Source: Proteus alimentorum (lineage in GTDB: Bacteria; Pseudomonadota; Gammaproteobacteria; Enterobacterales; Enterobacteriaceae). Taken from it: a stretch of 64,000 nt of DNA. The stretch is taken from assembly GCF_002607735.1 (NCBI RefSeq), contig NZ_NBVR01000039.1, forward strand, positions 165,201-229,200, in the 5' to 3' direction. The notes below the pieces were generated by a model. It ran no database searches and was not told the DNA's origin. It saw nothing but the letters and a program-made list of their open reading frames with translations. Shown in pieces: positions 45,467 to 53,067 of the stretch; the first letter of the stretch is position 1; each line of letters begins with the position of its first letter. Both the position numbers and the translations under genes were made by a program.

Positions 45467-46504
45467 TTATCTCACTTCAAGGTCGAAATTAATTGAACCT
45501 GATATTTTTCCAGGGGTATAGTCATCAGCATAGCGATAATATTTTGCATAAAGGGTTACTTTTTTCTCTTTACCCGCACTTATTAGAGGATCTGCGTTAT
45601 TAGCAACAAACCCTGTTGAGAAATCTGATTCTGCGGAAATAATGATGCCTACACCTTTAGCATTACCATCTTGGCCTTCATTCTGTGATTTAAATACACT
45701 TGCTGCCTTAGAGTTAAGGGTCACATTTTCATAATGTTCATACTGAGTTGTTATGTAGACAAGTCCAGTTGCACTACCACTACATTGAATATCAAAATAG
45801 TCCTCCGCAACACCATTACTGTCTTGCGTAAAGCCTTTTTCAGGAAAAGACGAGTGCGCTACCCTAGGCAAATTAAGCTGTAATATATTTTTACCATTTT
45901 GGATCCGACAAGTAGTAGGAGGTGCAGAAATTAAGCCGTTTGTCATATACGTTACAATAGCGTTGTTGTTAGAAGGGGTGGGTTTACTACTCTTTTGCTG
46001 TTCATTTTGTAAATATGAAACATAAGTGTACGGAATTACACTACTGGACGATATACTTTCACCGTCATTAGTGGCATAAACACTTACCTTAATTGAAGGG
46101 GGAGTATAAAGCCCATCGTGATCAACAGTAATTTCTCTATAACTAGGGTATTTAGGTACCTCTTGCCCCGTTTCCACATCATCAACAGTAAAAGCATAGT
46201 TAGAGGTAAAATTGTACGCTATTTTACCGTCAATTCGCCCATATTCCCCTTGAAGACCAGATGGTGCAAATTTCTCATCATTATGCACACTTAAATAAAT
46301 TTTAGATCCTGCTGTACATTCTAATAAATTAGCTTTCGAAGAAATAATATACTGATAAACAAGCCCGTCTTTTTTTATTCCTGCGGCTCTACTCGTATGA
46401 AACTCTTTAGAAACTGATACAATACGACTACCATTTGCTGGTTTACACTCAGCAAAAGATAATCCCGAAAAACAAAGTAATATTATGCTTATTAATACTC
46501 TCAT
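45467..46504 (-). CDS. Fimbrial tip adhesin (two-domain)
   Basis: This protein of about 345 residues begins with a signal peptide (MRVLISIILLCFSGLSFA). The N-terminal half, with a Cys pair (AECKPANG and LLECTAGS), resembles a receptor-binding lectin domain. The C-terminal half has the pilin Cys pair (TTCRIQNG, FDIQCSGS) and ends in the beta-strand GSINFDLEVR typical of a pilin domain. This is the tip adhesin plan of chaperone-usher fimbriae; the receptor is unknown. The frame opens with a GTG at 46516 inside usher sequence; the ATG at 46504, two bases past the usher stop, is the better start. It is the last gene of the operon. Confidence 0.8.
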   Translation of the reverse strand: MRVLISIILLCFSGLSFAECKPANGSRIVSVSKEFHTSRAAGIKKDGLVYQYIISSKANLLECTAGSKIYLSVHNDEKFAPSGLQGEYGRIDGKIAYNFTSNYAFTVDDVETGQEVPKYPSYREITVDHDGLYTPPSIKVSVYATNDGESISSSSVIPYTYVSYLQNEQQKSSKPTPSNNNAIVTYMTNGLISAPPTTCRIQNGKNILQLNLPRVAHSSFPEKGFTQDSNGVAEDYFDIQCSGSATGLVYITTQYEHYENVTLNSKAASVFKSQNEGQDGNAKGVGIIISAESDFSTGFVANNADPLISAGKEKKVTLYAKYYRYADDYTPGKISGSINFDLEVR

Positions 46505-46506
46505 GA

Positions 46507-48912
46507 CTAATTGCACCTTTCACTTAATATTGCAATGCCGCCTTTTTTAGGCACATTATTAATATCGTAATTAATCTTACATCCATTTAATACATCGCCC
46601 TCTTTCCACGATACATTAATCTCACCGGACTCATCTTCCGTTGTCAGGTATAACTTATTGCCAATGGATGTTAAGAAAATTTCACCTGAACTGTTTTTTG
46701 CAATTGCTCCCATAGGGATCGTTTTATCAGATAACATCGTGATATATAATTTATTCCCTTTTTTAGTATTGAATTCAGATAAAACAATCGCACCTCTTGT
46801 GGGGATAACTCGACCAGATACACTTTCGTTAATATCAATAGTATCTGGGATGCTTTTTGTATTTAAATAAACAAAGTTTTCTCGATAAGCCGAAAGTCCC
46901 GGTTGCACCCCGACACCAAATCCATTGGTTCTCATCGTTGCGCTGTTATTTTCAACACCAGAAACACCATCTATTAAAACAATTGAATTGGTATCAGATA
47001 AGGTGTTTCCTATTGATGCACCATATTGTGTTAATGTTATCGCACCAGAGGCATTGTAATTAATAGATTTATTATTTTTAGATTCAGAATAACCCGCACC
47101 AATACTGCCATAAGGGCTTCCATAGTTTGCAGATATTCCGTAACTATAATCTCGCCCATCATCATAAGAACTTTGATTGACTGAGACTTGTGCTTGATTA
47201 TTCTCACCAAAAGAGCCACTTGCACTATTCGAAATCGCAAAAGTTCTATTGTTATATGACGAACTTGAGTTAGCCCAATAAAGCTTATTATTGACACTAA
47301 ATGGAATTGATAAATTAAGACCAACAGACCAAGGATCATTAGCACCGTTGTTCTTAATATATTTATTAATATAAAGACTATATGAAAGGTTCTTTATATT
47401 ACTGGAAAAAGAAGCATTAAATGAGTTTGTTCTTGTGCCATTTTGATTTTTTGTCAAAGATGAACCGATCCCAACTTGGCTATGTTCAAATATCTGTTGG
47501 GATAGTGTCAGTGTGATATTATCTTTTACCCGATTACCATAACGAGTATCATCATCCATTGCTTCGCTAAAGGTAGAGAAACCATTATTTAATATATGGT
47601 TTATCATCAGGCTGAAATTTGTGCCTGTCTCTATGGATGATTTTGATAAATTGGCCTTCAATGCCATGCCTGTTTTATTATCCAAATCATTTTTAGCTGA
47701 AATCAAGCTAATATCAAAAGCACCAAGCTGCCCTAAGTTGGCCCCAAAGCCGGTTGATAAGGCATTATATTGGCTAGATACCTGAACACCCCCCAGAAGG
47801 GTAATAAAACGGGTAATACCGGCTGCCACATCTACCTGACTAACAATCGTATTTCTTTTATCATATTTACCCGTTGACAGGCTGTATACTACTTGTCCTT
47901 TAGGTTTCAAATTTTGCATTGATGAGAAAGGCACCACAAAGCTATTTTTCTCACCACTCATAGACTCTACCGTGACATACAAATTACCACCGCCATTAGT
48001 CGGAGAGTAATCCGTAATATCAAAAGTCCCAGGAGGAACGACTTTTTGATAAATAACATGGCCATTCTGTACAATCGTAATTGTGGATTCTGTGCTTGCT
48101 ATCCCTGTGACATTAGGGGTGTATCTGTTCGCTTCCGAGGGTAGCATCATGGTGTCTGTTTCGAGCTTCGCGCCAGAGATTTTGACCGAATCAAAGTGCC
48201 ATGATGAGGTATAAATATCACCCACAGATAAAAGGCTATTGATTGACCTGATACTTCTAAAGACATAGCTGGAAATATTTTTCCATTTATTGCCATTTTG
48301 ATTATTTTGCCATGTCGAGTAATTACGGTAGCGCCATGCCCCTAGATTCACACCTGATTGAAGATTAATATAATTAGAATTATGAGAAAAACTGTCACCA
48401 CCAGAGCCATAACCTGATGCTGTGTAGTTGGTAAAAATAGCAGCAATACCATCATCCCATAAGCTTTTTTCCAGTTCACGTTTTCTATTCTCATTAAAAA
48501 CGGATTGGGGCACGGTGATAAACAGATTGTTGTCACCGATTTTAACTTTGTGAGAAAGATATTCTATCTTACTTAAATCAACACAATCATTGATATACGT
48601 AAATTTAACGCCTTCAATTCCAAACGAAGTCAATTCATCTGCTGAAAAACAAGGTGTTAATACTTTATTTCCTTTATTATCAGGCAAAATAATAAACTCT
48701 TTATCTATTCTCTTAATCTTTTGCCCATTAATAATTAGCATGACATTATATACCCCAGGTAAAAATTCATTATTAACAAATAATGAAATATCTTCATTAT
48801 AGTTATTATTTGAACTATCACCCTTATATAACAAACCAAGAGGATAATTATCATCAGCTTGCACACCAAATGTCATAGAAATACAAGCAATTAATAAGAG
48901 TTTATTTTTCAT
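46507..48912 (-). CDS. Fimbrial outer membrane usher
   Basis: This is an 801-residue usher of the FimD/PapC family. It has a signal peptide (MKNKLLLIACISMTFGVQA), an N-terminal chaperone-binding domain (YNEDISLFVNNEFLPGVYNVMLIING), a long beta-barrel, and C-terminal domains ending with a Cys pair (LNGCKINYDI and LSERCN). It pulls chaperone-subunit complexes across the outer membrane. It starts 11 bp after the chaperone stop. The reading frame is complete. Confidence 0.92.
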   Translation of the reverse strand: MKNKLLLIACISMTFGVQADDNYPLGLLYKGDSSNNNYNEDISLFVNNEFLPGVYNVMLIINGQKIKRIDKEFIILPDNKGNKVLTPCFSADELTSFGIEGVKFTYINDCVDLSKIEYLSHKVKIGDNNLFITVPQSVFNENRKRELEKSLWDDGIAAIFTNYTASGYGSGGDSFSHNSNYINLQSGVNLGAWRYRNYSTWQNNQNGNKWKNISSYVFRSIRSINSLLSVGDIYTSSWHFDSVKISGAKLETDTMMLPSEANRYTPNVTGIASTESTITIVQNGHVIYQKVVPPGTFDITDYSPTNGGGNLYVTVESMSGEKNSFVVPFSSMQNLKPKGQVVYSLSTGKYDKRNTIVSQVDVAAGITRFITLLGGVQVSSQYNALSTGFGANLGQLGAFDISLISAKNDLDNKTGMALKANLSKSSIETGTNFSLMINHILNNGFSTFSEAMDDDTRYGNRVKDNITLTLSQQIFEHSQVGIGSSLTKNQNGTRTNSFNASFSSNIKNLSYSLYINKYIKNNGANDPWSVGLNLSIPFSVNNKLYWANSSSSYNNRTFAISNSASGSFGENNQAQVSVNQSSYDDGRDYSYGISANYGSPYGSIGAGYSESKNNKSINYNASGAITLTQYGASIGNTLSDTNSIVLIDGVSGVENNSATMRTNGFGVGVQPGLSAYRENFVYLNTKSIPDTIDINESVSGRVIPTRGAIVLSEFNTKKGNKLYITMLSDKTIPMGAIAKNSSGEIFLTSIGNKLYLTTEDESGEINVSWKEGDVLNGCKINYDINNVPKKGGIAILSERCN

Positions 48913-48923
48913 TTTTTTATTAA

Positions 48924-49589
48924 TTATAGTTTATATGAATATTCAATTTCTGCACCAAGATCATTCAAGAAAAATACCGAAACAGAGCCATTTTCTTTTA
49001 CTTTATTTAATGCTAATGATGAATTCGGTAAAATATAGCCTTTATTTTCAATATCATTACCATTGAAAACAACACGATTTATATTGATATAAAAAGGCGT
49101 CGGATTAACAATTTCAAACCCATCTTGATTTTTTTTCACCGAGATCAGTTTAAACTGCTTATCGATTGATTCATTTAACAGAACATCAGGTCTATAAATT
49201 AATTTAATCTTATTTGTAAATGAATAGTTAATGGGATTTGAATCACCCTCTTTTTTCTCAGGTGAAATAAATCTTACATTTATCCAATACATGGATTCCT
49301 TATCTTCTGGGAGATTAGCTACTTTAGTAATATTTATCGCATTTTTTTCAGAAGCACTAAGTTTAAAGATAGGTGGAGTCATAATAAAATGATCAGACTC
49401 TTTTCCCGTTAGGTCACTCACCCACGATTGTATAAGAAAATTTTCACCCGACGATGCTTCTGAATCATTGAAGGCAACAAATGACGTTTTAGCCTCATTT
49501 CCATGATAAACAACTCTCGTTGTTTCTAAGCCAAAACCGGCATAAGACGAAACAGAAAAAAAGAACAGTGCATAGATAATATTTTTCAT
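48924..49589 (-). CDS. Fimbrial periplasmic chaperone
   Basis: This is a 221-residue PapD-like chaperone with a signal peptide (ending at SSYA) and two Ig-like domains. The subunit-binding features are the basic residue in LETTRVVYHGNEAKTSF, the alternating hydrophobic G1 strand region, and KLIYRPDVLL, the invariant family K/R-L-x-Y-R-P segment. It stabilises pilins by donor-strand complementation in the periplasm. It lies between the major pilin (52-bp gap) and the usher. Confidence 0.92.
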   Translation of the reverse strand: MKNIIYALFFFSVSSYAGFGLETTRVVYHGNEAKTSFVAFNDSEASSGENFLIQSWVSDLTGKESDHFIMTPPIFKLSASEKNAINITKVANLPEDKESMYWINVRFISPEKKEGDSNPINYSFTNKIKLIYRPDVLLNESIDKQFKLISVKKNQDGFEIVNPTPFYININRVVFNGNDIENKGYILPNSSLALNKVKENGSVSVFFLNDLGAEIEYSYKL

Positions 49590-49641
49590 ATAGCCTCAAA
49601 AATGCCTTAGTTTTTAATTAAGGCACTTATCATAAAAATAA

Positions 49642-50256
49642 TTACTTATATTCTAAGGTGTAGTTTAGATTGGCATCCGCACTGCCAGCCGTAACGACTT
49701 TTGTGTTATCCAGTTTTCTGTAATAAGGATAGAAGCTAATGCTTTTTGTTTTTCCTTCATCCATATGAATACCATCATTAACATAGTCTTTAGAATTTAT
49801 AGGCTTCCCATTTATTGGAATAGCATTATCTAATAATCCTGCATCGGCTGTATGTTTATAAAGCACAACACCTACATTTGTGGCCACAGAATCAGATGTC
49901 AGCTTTAATACTTTATTATCTGTACCATTTTCAGTTGTGCCGTTGAGTGTCAGTATCAAATTCATTGTTGGCGGACACTCTTTAGCAAGAATAGTTACCT
50001 TGCCATCATGTGAGCTTTTAGATGCCCCCACTTCAGTATCTTGACCAATAAAAGCAGAAGTCGGATGACGTCCCATTTCGACAACAGGGTTTGGATTTGC
50101 TTCAATGTTGATATCGTTAATTGTAATCGTACATGTTGCTGTATAAATCTCACCTTGGAAGTTAATCGTTCCTGATTGATTAACGGTACCATCAGCAAAT
50201 ACAGTCGAAGAGGCTAAAACAAGTAACGCGGGAAGACATTTTTTATATGCAATCAT
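49642..50256 (-). CDS. Major fimbrial subunit (pilin)
   Basis: This is a 204-residue pilin with a signal peptide (ending SSTVFA). The donor-strand N-terminus GTVNQSGTINFQGEIYTATCTI is classic, and the Cys pair (ATCTI, AKECPP) makes the family disulfide. The C-terminus ANLNYTLEYK is the usual beta-zipper ending with the penultimate tyrosine. It is the first gene of the four-gene operon pilin-chaperone-usher-adhesin. Such a minimal set lacks minor subunits, so the adhesin probably sits directly on the shaft. Confidence 0.9.
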   Translation of the reverse strand: MIAYKKCLPALLVLASSTVFADGTVNQSGTINFQGEIYTATCTITINDINIEANPNPVVEMGRHPTSAFIGQDTEVGASKSSHDGKVTILAKECPPTMNLILTLNGTTENGTDNKVLKLTSDSVATNVGVVLYKHTADAGLLDNAIPINGKPINSKDYVNDGIHMDEGKTKSISFYPYYRKLDNTKVVTAGSADANLNYTLEYK

Positions 50257-51307
50257 TTTCTATAACCATACTTAGTTTTTTAAGATAGCTAATCATATAT
50301 AGCAGAAAGCGTATTACCTGAAAGTACATCTGTGATAGTTGTATATTAAATATCAATTTAATATACAGCTTAAACACACTCCTTTAAAAAAGATTCAAAC
50401 CGCCCTTCTATATATTCTTTTTTCGATTAGCGCGAGAAAAATAACAATGAGTTAATAACCATACATCAATAAGTAATAGCACTCAAAAATGGAAATGCAA
50501 TAAAACGTAATAAAAATAACATTGATTAAAAATACAAAATAACGACAAAACAAAATTATTAAGATAAAAACTCTATTTTACCCTTATGAGAAAAACAACC
50601 ATGCACAACCAACAACAACAGCGAAAAACAAAAAAGCAATAAGAATAACCCTATAAAACACACTTTAAATCATTATTAAATCATTTGTTTGTACTTTTTT
50701 ATTTACAATGAAATCATTTAATTGCAGAATATAAAAATCAAACGATTGTTTTATAAATAATAATCTAAAAAAGAATAGTTTCTTAAAATCACTTTAGTAT
50801 CAAAAGGTTGAATTATTTATTTTTCGAATGAAAATAAAAAAACACACTACACCCTCAAAAATAAATATTGATTAAAAATAAAAAATTAACATAAGAAAGC
50901 GCCTATTAAATAAACTTAAAGAAAAATAGAAAATCCACACATATGACTTACGGCAATATTAAATATAATAAACAAATTTCAACCATCTCCTATAAAGATA
51001 ATATTTTTTTACAAATGATAACAATTTAACTTTAATTGATAGTCAAAAAAAGAATAGTTTGTTTATAAAAAAAATAAAAAATTAAACTCAAAATAAACCT
51101 AAAAAAATAAGAATGTCTTTTATATAACCTCCATTATCAACTTATATATATTCTATTATTACTTGAGAAATAGACTCCTTTAAGAATAAAAAATTAGACT
51201 CTATTATTATTATATTCTCTTTTCACACCCCCCACTCATCAAAAAGAACGCAATGACTGAGCACATCCCAAAAGAGGTAAAATAATGCTTTCTTTAATCT
51301 GTTTTTG
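50257..51307. other. Long AT-rich noncoding region upstream of the fimbrial operon
   Basis: About 1.05 kb with no credible gene, extremely rich in A and T. It contains short direct repeats: AAAAAAGAATAGTTT at 50767-50781 and again near 51046-51060; AAATCATT three times within 50668-50725; and ATAAAAAATTA in at least three places. No inverted repeat pair able to mark an invertible promoter was seen, and no recombinase gene is near. Such DNA is typical of an H-NS-silenced fimbrial promoter region. Confidence 0.6.
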
Positions 51308-51316
51308 TGATATAAC
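51308..51316 (+). promoter_or_regulatory. Extended -10 promoter of the NSS transporter leader
   Basis: TGATATAAC is an extended -10 box (TGnTATAAT type). Transcription would begin near 51323 and give a leader of about 180 bases up to the attenuator, which is the usual size for amino-acid attenuators. Confidence 0.45.
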
Positions 51317-51333
51317 AAAAGGGTTGATTCTTA

Positions 51334-51358
51334 GCAGTGAAAATCAATCAATCACTGC
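51334..51358 (+). promoter_or_regulatory. Inverted repeat near the 5' end of the leader RNA
   Basis: GCAGTGA / TCACTGC is a perfect 7-bp inverted repeat with an 11-base spacer, just after the predicted transcription start. It may be a stabilising 5' hairpin or a regulator-binding site. Confidence 0.45.
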
Positions 51359-51393
51359 AACAAACCAAATTTCTATCAATAAAGAGCAAAAAG

Positions 51394-51450
51394 ATGAATA
51401 TGAACACCAATAACCGACTCTTAGGCCTAAACCTACTACTCCTTCGTTAG
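51394..51450 (+). CDS. Leucine-rich attenuator leader peptide
   Basis: An 18-codon ORF encodes MNMNTNNRLLGLNLLLLR and then TAG. Seven of the last ten residues are leucine, written with CTC, TTA, CTA, CTA, CTA, CTC and CTT, so three are the rare CTA. Upstream AAAGAG is a modest ribosome-binding site. The stop codon overlaps the start of an antiterminator strand, and a strong terminator lies 27 bp later. This is the design of the E. coli leu leader: ribosome stalling at leucine codons lets the antiterminator form. The regulated gene is an NSS-family transporter, so leucine import is the natural inference. Confidence 0.8.
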   Translation: MNMNTNNRLLGLNLLLLR

Positions 51451-51486
51451 GTGGCCGAGCACGTTCATTTTTTTGCAAAAGCCACC
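51405..51486 (+). promoter_or_regulatory. Attenuator pairing segments 1, 2 and 3
   Basis: Segment 1 (CACC-AA-TAAC, 51405-51414, within the Asn/Thr codons) can pair with segment 2 (GTTAGGTG, 51446-51453). Segment 2 as GGTGGC (51450-51455) is fully complementary to segment 3, GCCACC (51481-51486), which is also the left arm of the terminator. A ribosome held on the leucine codons (51418-51444) would cover segment 1 and favour the 2:3 antiterminator. Confidence 0.7.
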
Positions 51487-51502
51487 AGTAAGGTGGCTTT
51501 TT
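51477..51502 (+). terminator. Attenuator terminator
   Basis: AAAAGCCACC (51477-51486) pairs with GGTGGCTTTT (51492-51501) around a 5-base loop and runs into TTTTT. It lies 147 bp before the transporter start, so it must be read through for expression. Segment 51482-51490 could also pair with TACTGGTGG at 51513-51521. Confidence 0.85.
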
Positions 51503-51547
51503 GTTGTGCTCCTACTGGTGGAACTGTCTTTTAGGGGAGTTTCTATA

Positions 51548-51652
51548 ATGTTTAGTTTCACCATTAGGATGATGAGTTACAACGTCTTACCAATAAGCCA
51601 CCGTATGACAATTGCCTCTATTACTCATTCGATAACACAGGAGGCAAAATGA
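51548..51652 (+). CDS. Small ORF overlapping the NSS transporter start
   Basis: A 34-codon ORF begins at an ATG with a strong ribosome-binding site (AGGGGAG, eight bases upstream). Its TGA (51650-51652) overlaps the transporter ATG (51649-51651) in an ATGA junction. The product begins MFSFTIRMMSYNVLPISHRM and is mixed hydrophobic and basic without a clear helix. The overlap would couple translation of the transporter to that of this ORF. It may be a second regulatory peptide, or simply a chance frame, since the transporter has its own AGGAGG site. Confidence 0.4.
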   Translation: MFSFTIRMMSYNVLPISHRMTIASITHSITQEAK

Positions 51653-52965
51653 GCCAGCAATGGACATCACGAGTCGGCCATATCTTAGCAGCCGCAGGCT
51701 CTGCAATCGGTATTGGCGCAATCTGGAAGTTTTCTTATGTCGCAGCCAATAATGGTGGCGGTGCATTTTTAATTGTCTTCTTATTATTTAGTTTTGTGAT
51801 CGGACTTGCTGTATTGCTCGCTGAGAATATTTTGGGTAGTAGCACACACGCTGAAGCCGTTAACGCATTTAAAAAAATGATGGGACGTAATTGGGTCATC
51901 ATTGGCGTTATTGGTGTATTCAGTTCATGGTGTATTTATAGCTTCTATAGTGTTGTCGGCGGTTGGACAATTGGCTATACCGTAATGGCGGCAACAGGTC
52001 AGTTGAATATTACCGATAGCGCTGAATTAACAGGTATTTTTACCCGCTTTATTAGTGATCCTTTATGGCCTATTTTGGCTCACCTTGCCTTTGCTGGATT
52101 AACCTGTTTTGTCGTTTTAGCAGGTGTACAACGTGGATTAGAAAAAGCCGTCAAAATCATGATGCCTATGTTATTTATCATTATGATTTTATTGATTATT
52201 GTCGGCATCAGCTTACCCGGTTCTTCGGAAGGTTTAAAATTATTTTTATACCCTGATTTCAGTAAGTTAACACCTCAAGGCGTATTAGATGCATTAGGGT
52301 TAGCCTTCTTTTCACTGTCTATCGGTTTAGGTATTCACATCACTTACAGTGCTTATTTAGCGGATAATAAAGGTATCGCTAACTCCAGTATGTGGGTCGT
52401 TATTTTGTCTTGTATGGTGTGTGTACTTGCTGGATTAATGATTTTCCCTGCATTATCTGCCGCAGGCTTAGAGCCTAATGCTGGCCCCGGTTTAACCTTT
52501 ATGACAATGCCAGTTTATTTTGCCAACTTGCCCGGTGGTAATATTTTAGCAGTGACTTTCTTTGTCTTATTATTAATGGCAGCGTTAACCTCTGCAATTT
52601 CATTACTTGAGCATATCGTCGCTTACGTACAAATGCGTTTTCAATGGACTCGTCGTCGTGCCGGATTAGTGGTTACAGCCTCTATTATGTTGATGGGTAT
52701 TCCAGTGTCATTATCTTTCGGACCTATGAGTGATGTGACACTGGGGGGCAAAACCGTCTTCGATTTATTAGATTACCTGACTTCTAATATTTTGATGCCA
52801 TTGTTTGGTATTGCAATGTGTTTGATCTTTGGTTGGTCTCGTAGAGCGAATGCCTTTATTCCTGAAAATATCACTGGATTAAAACGTCAAAGCTTATTAT
52901 TGGTATGGCGTTATATTGGTCCAATTTGTATCGGTATTATTTTAGTTCATGGATTGATTGGCTAG
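51649..52965 (+). CDS. Neurotransmitter:sodium symporter (NSS/LeuT family) transporter
   Basis: This is a 438-residue LeuT-fold transporter with 11 or so helices. Helix 1 aligns without gaps to LeuT: WTSRVGHILAAAGSAIGIGAIWKFSY, then AANNGGGAF. Helix 6 has the unwound FFSLSIGLGIHITYSAY, and helix 8 has MAALTSAISLLEH with the Thr-Ser pair of the Na2 site. Odd points: LeuT Asn27 (Na1 ligand) is Ala24 here, the gating Arg30 is Lys27, and the acidic or Asn Na1 residue of helix 7 appears to be Ser. So Na2 looks intact but Na1 altered. A perfect AGGAGG lies five bases before the ATG. Leucine-codon attenuation upstream suggests leucine or branched-chain amino acid uptake. Confidence 0.85.
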   Translation: MSQQWTSRVGHILAAAGSAIGIGAIWKFSYVAANNGGGAFLIVFLLFSFVIGLAVLLAENILGSSTHAEAVNAFKKMMGRNWVIIGVIGVFSSWCIYSFYSVVGGWTIGYTVMAATGQLNITDSAELTGIFTRFISDPLWPILAHLAFAGLTCFVVLAGVQRGLEKAVKIMMPMLFIIMILLIIVGISLPGSSEGLKLFLYPDFSKLTPQGVLDALGLAFFSLSIGLGIHITYSAYLADNKGIANSSMWVVILSCMVCVLAGLMIFPALSAAGLEPNAGPGLTFMTMPVYFANLPGGNILAVTFFVLLLMAALTSAISLLEHIVAYVQMRFQWTRRRAGLVVTASIMLMGIPVSLSFGPMSDVTLGGKTVFDLLDYLTSNILMPLFGIAMCLIFGWSRRANAFIPENITGLKRQSLLLVWRYIGPICIGIILVHGLIG

Positions 52966-52994
52966 AAAAACCCCCTGCAAAAACAGGTTATTCA

Positions 52995-53025
52995 TAAAAA
53001 ATAGCCACTCAAAATGAGTGGCTAT
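52995..53025 (-). terminator. Terminator after the lyase gene
   Basis: ATAGCCACTC / GAGTGGCTAT is a perfect 10-bp stem (53001-53025). On the minus strand it is followed by TTTTTTATG. It lies 43 bp past the lyase stop, and the stem may also slow transcripts from the convergent transporter. Confidence 0.85.
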
Positions 53026-53067
53026 CGACTTAACTGATAATGATTTATTTATGGATACTTGATGACT

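Noticed and set aside
50257-51307. Invertible fimbrial promoter element (mrp type)
   Set aside because: The repeated words found are direct, not a flanking inverted pair, and no tyrosine recombinase gene is near.
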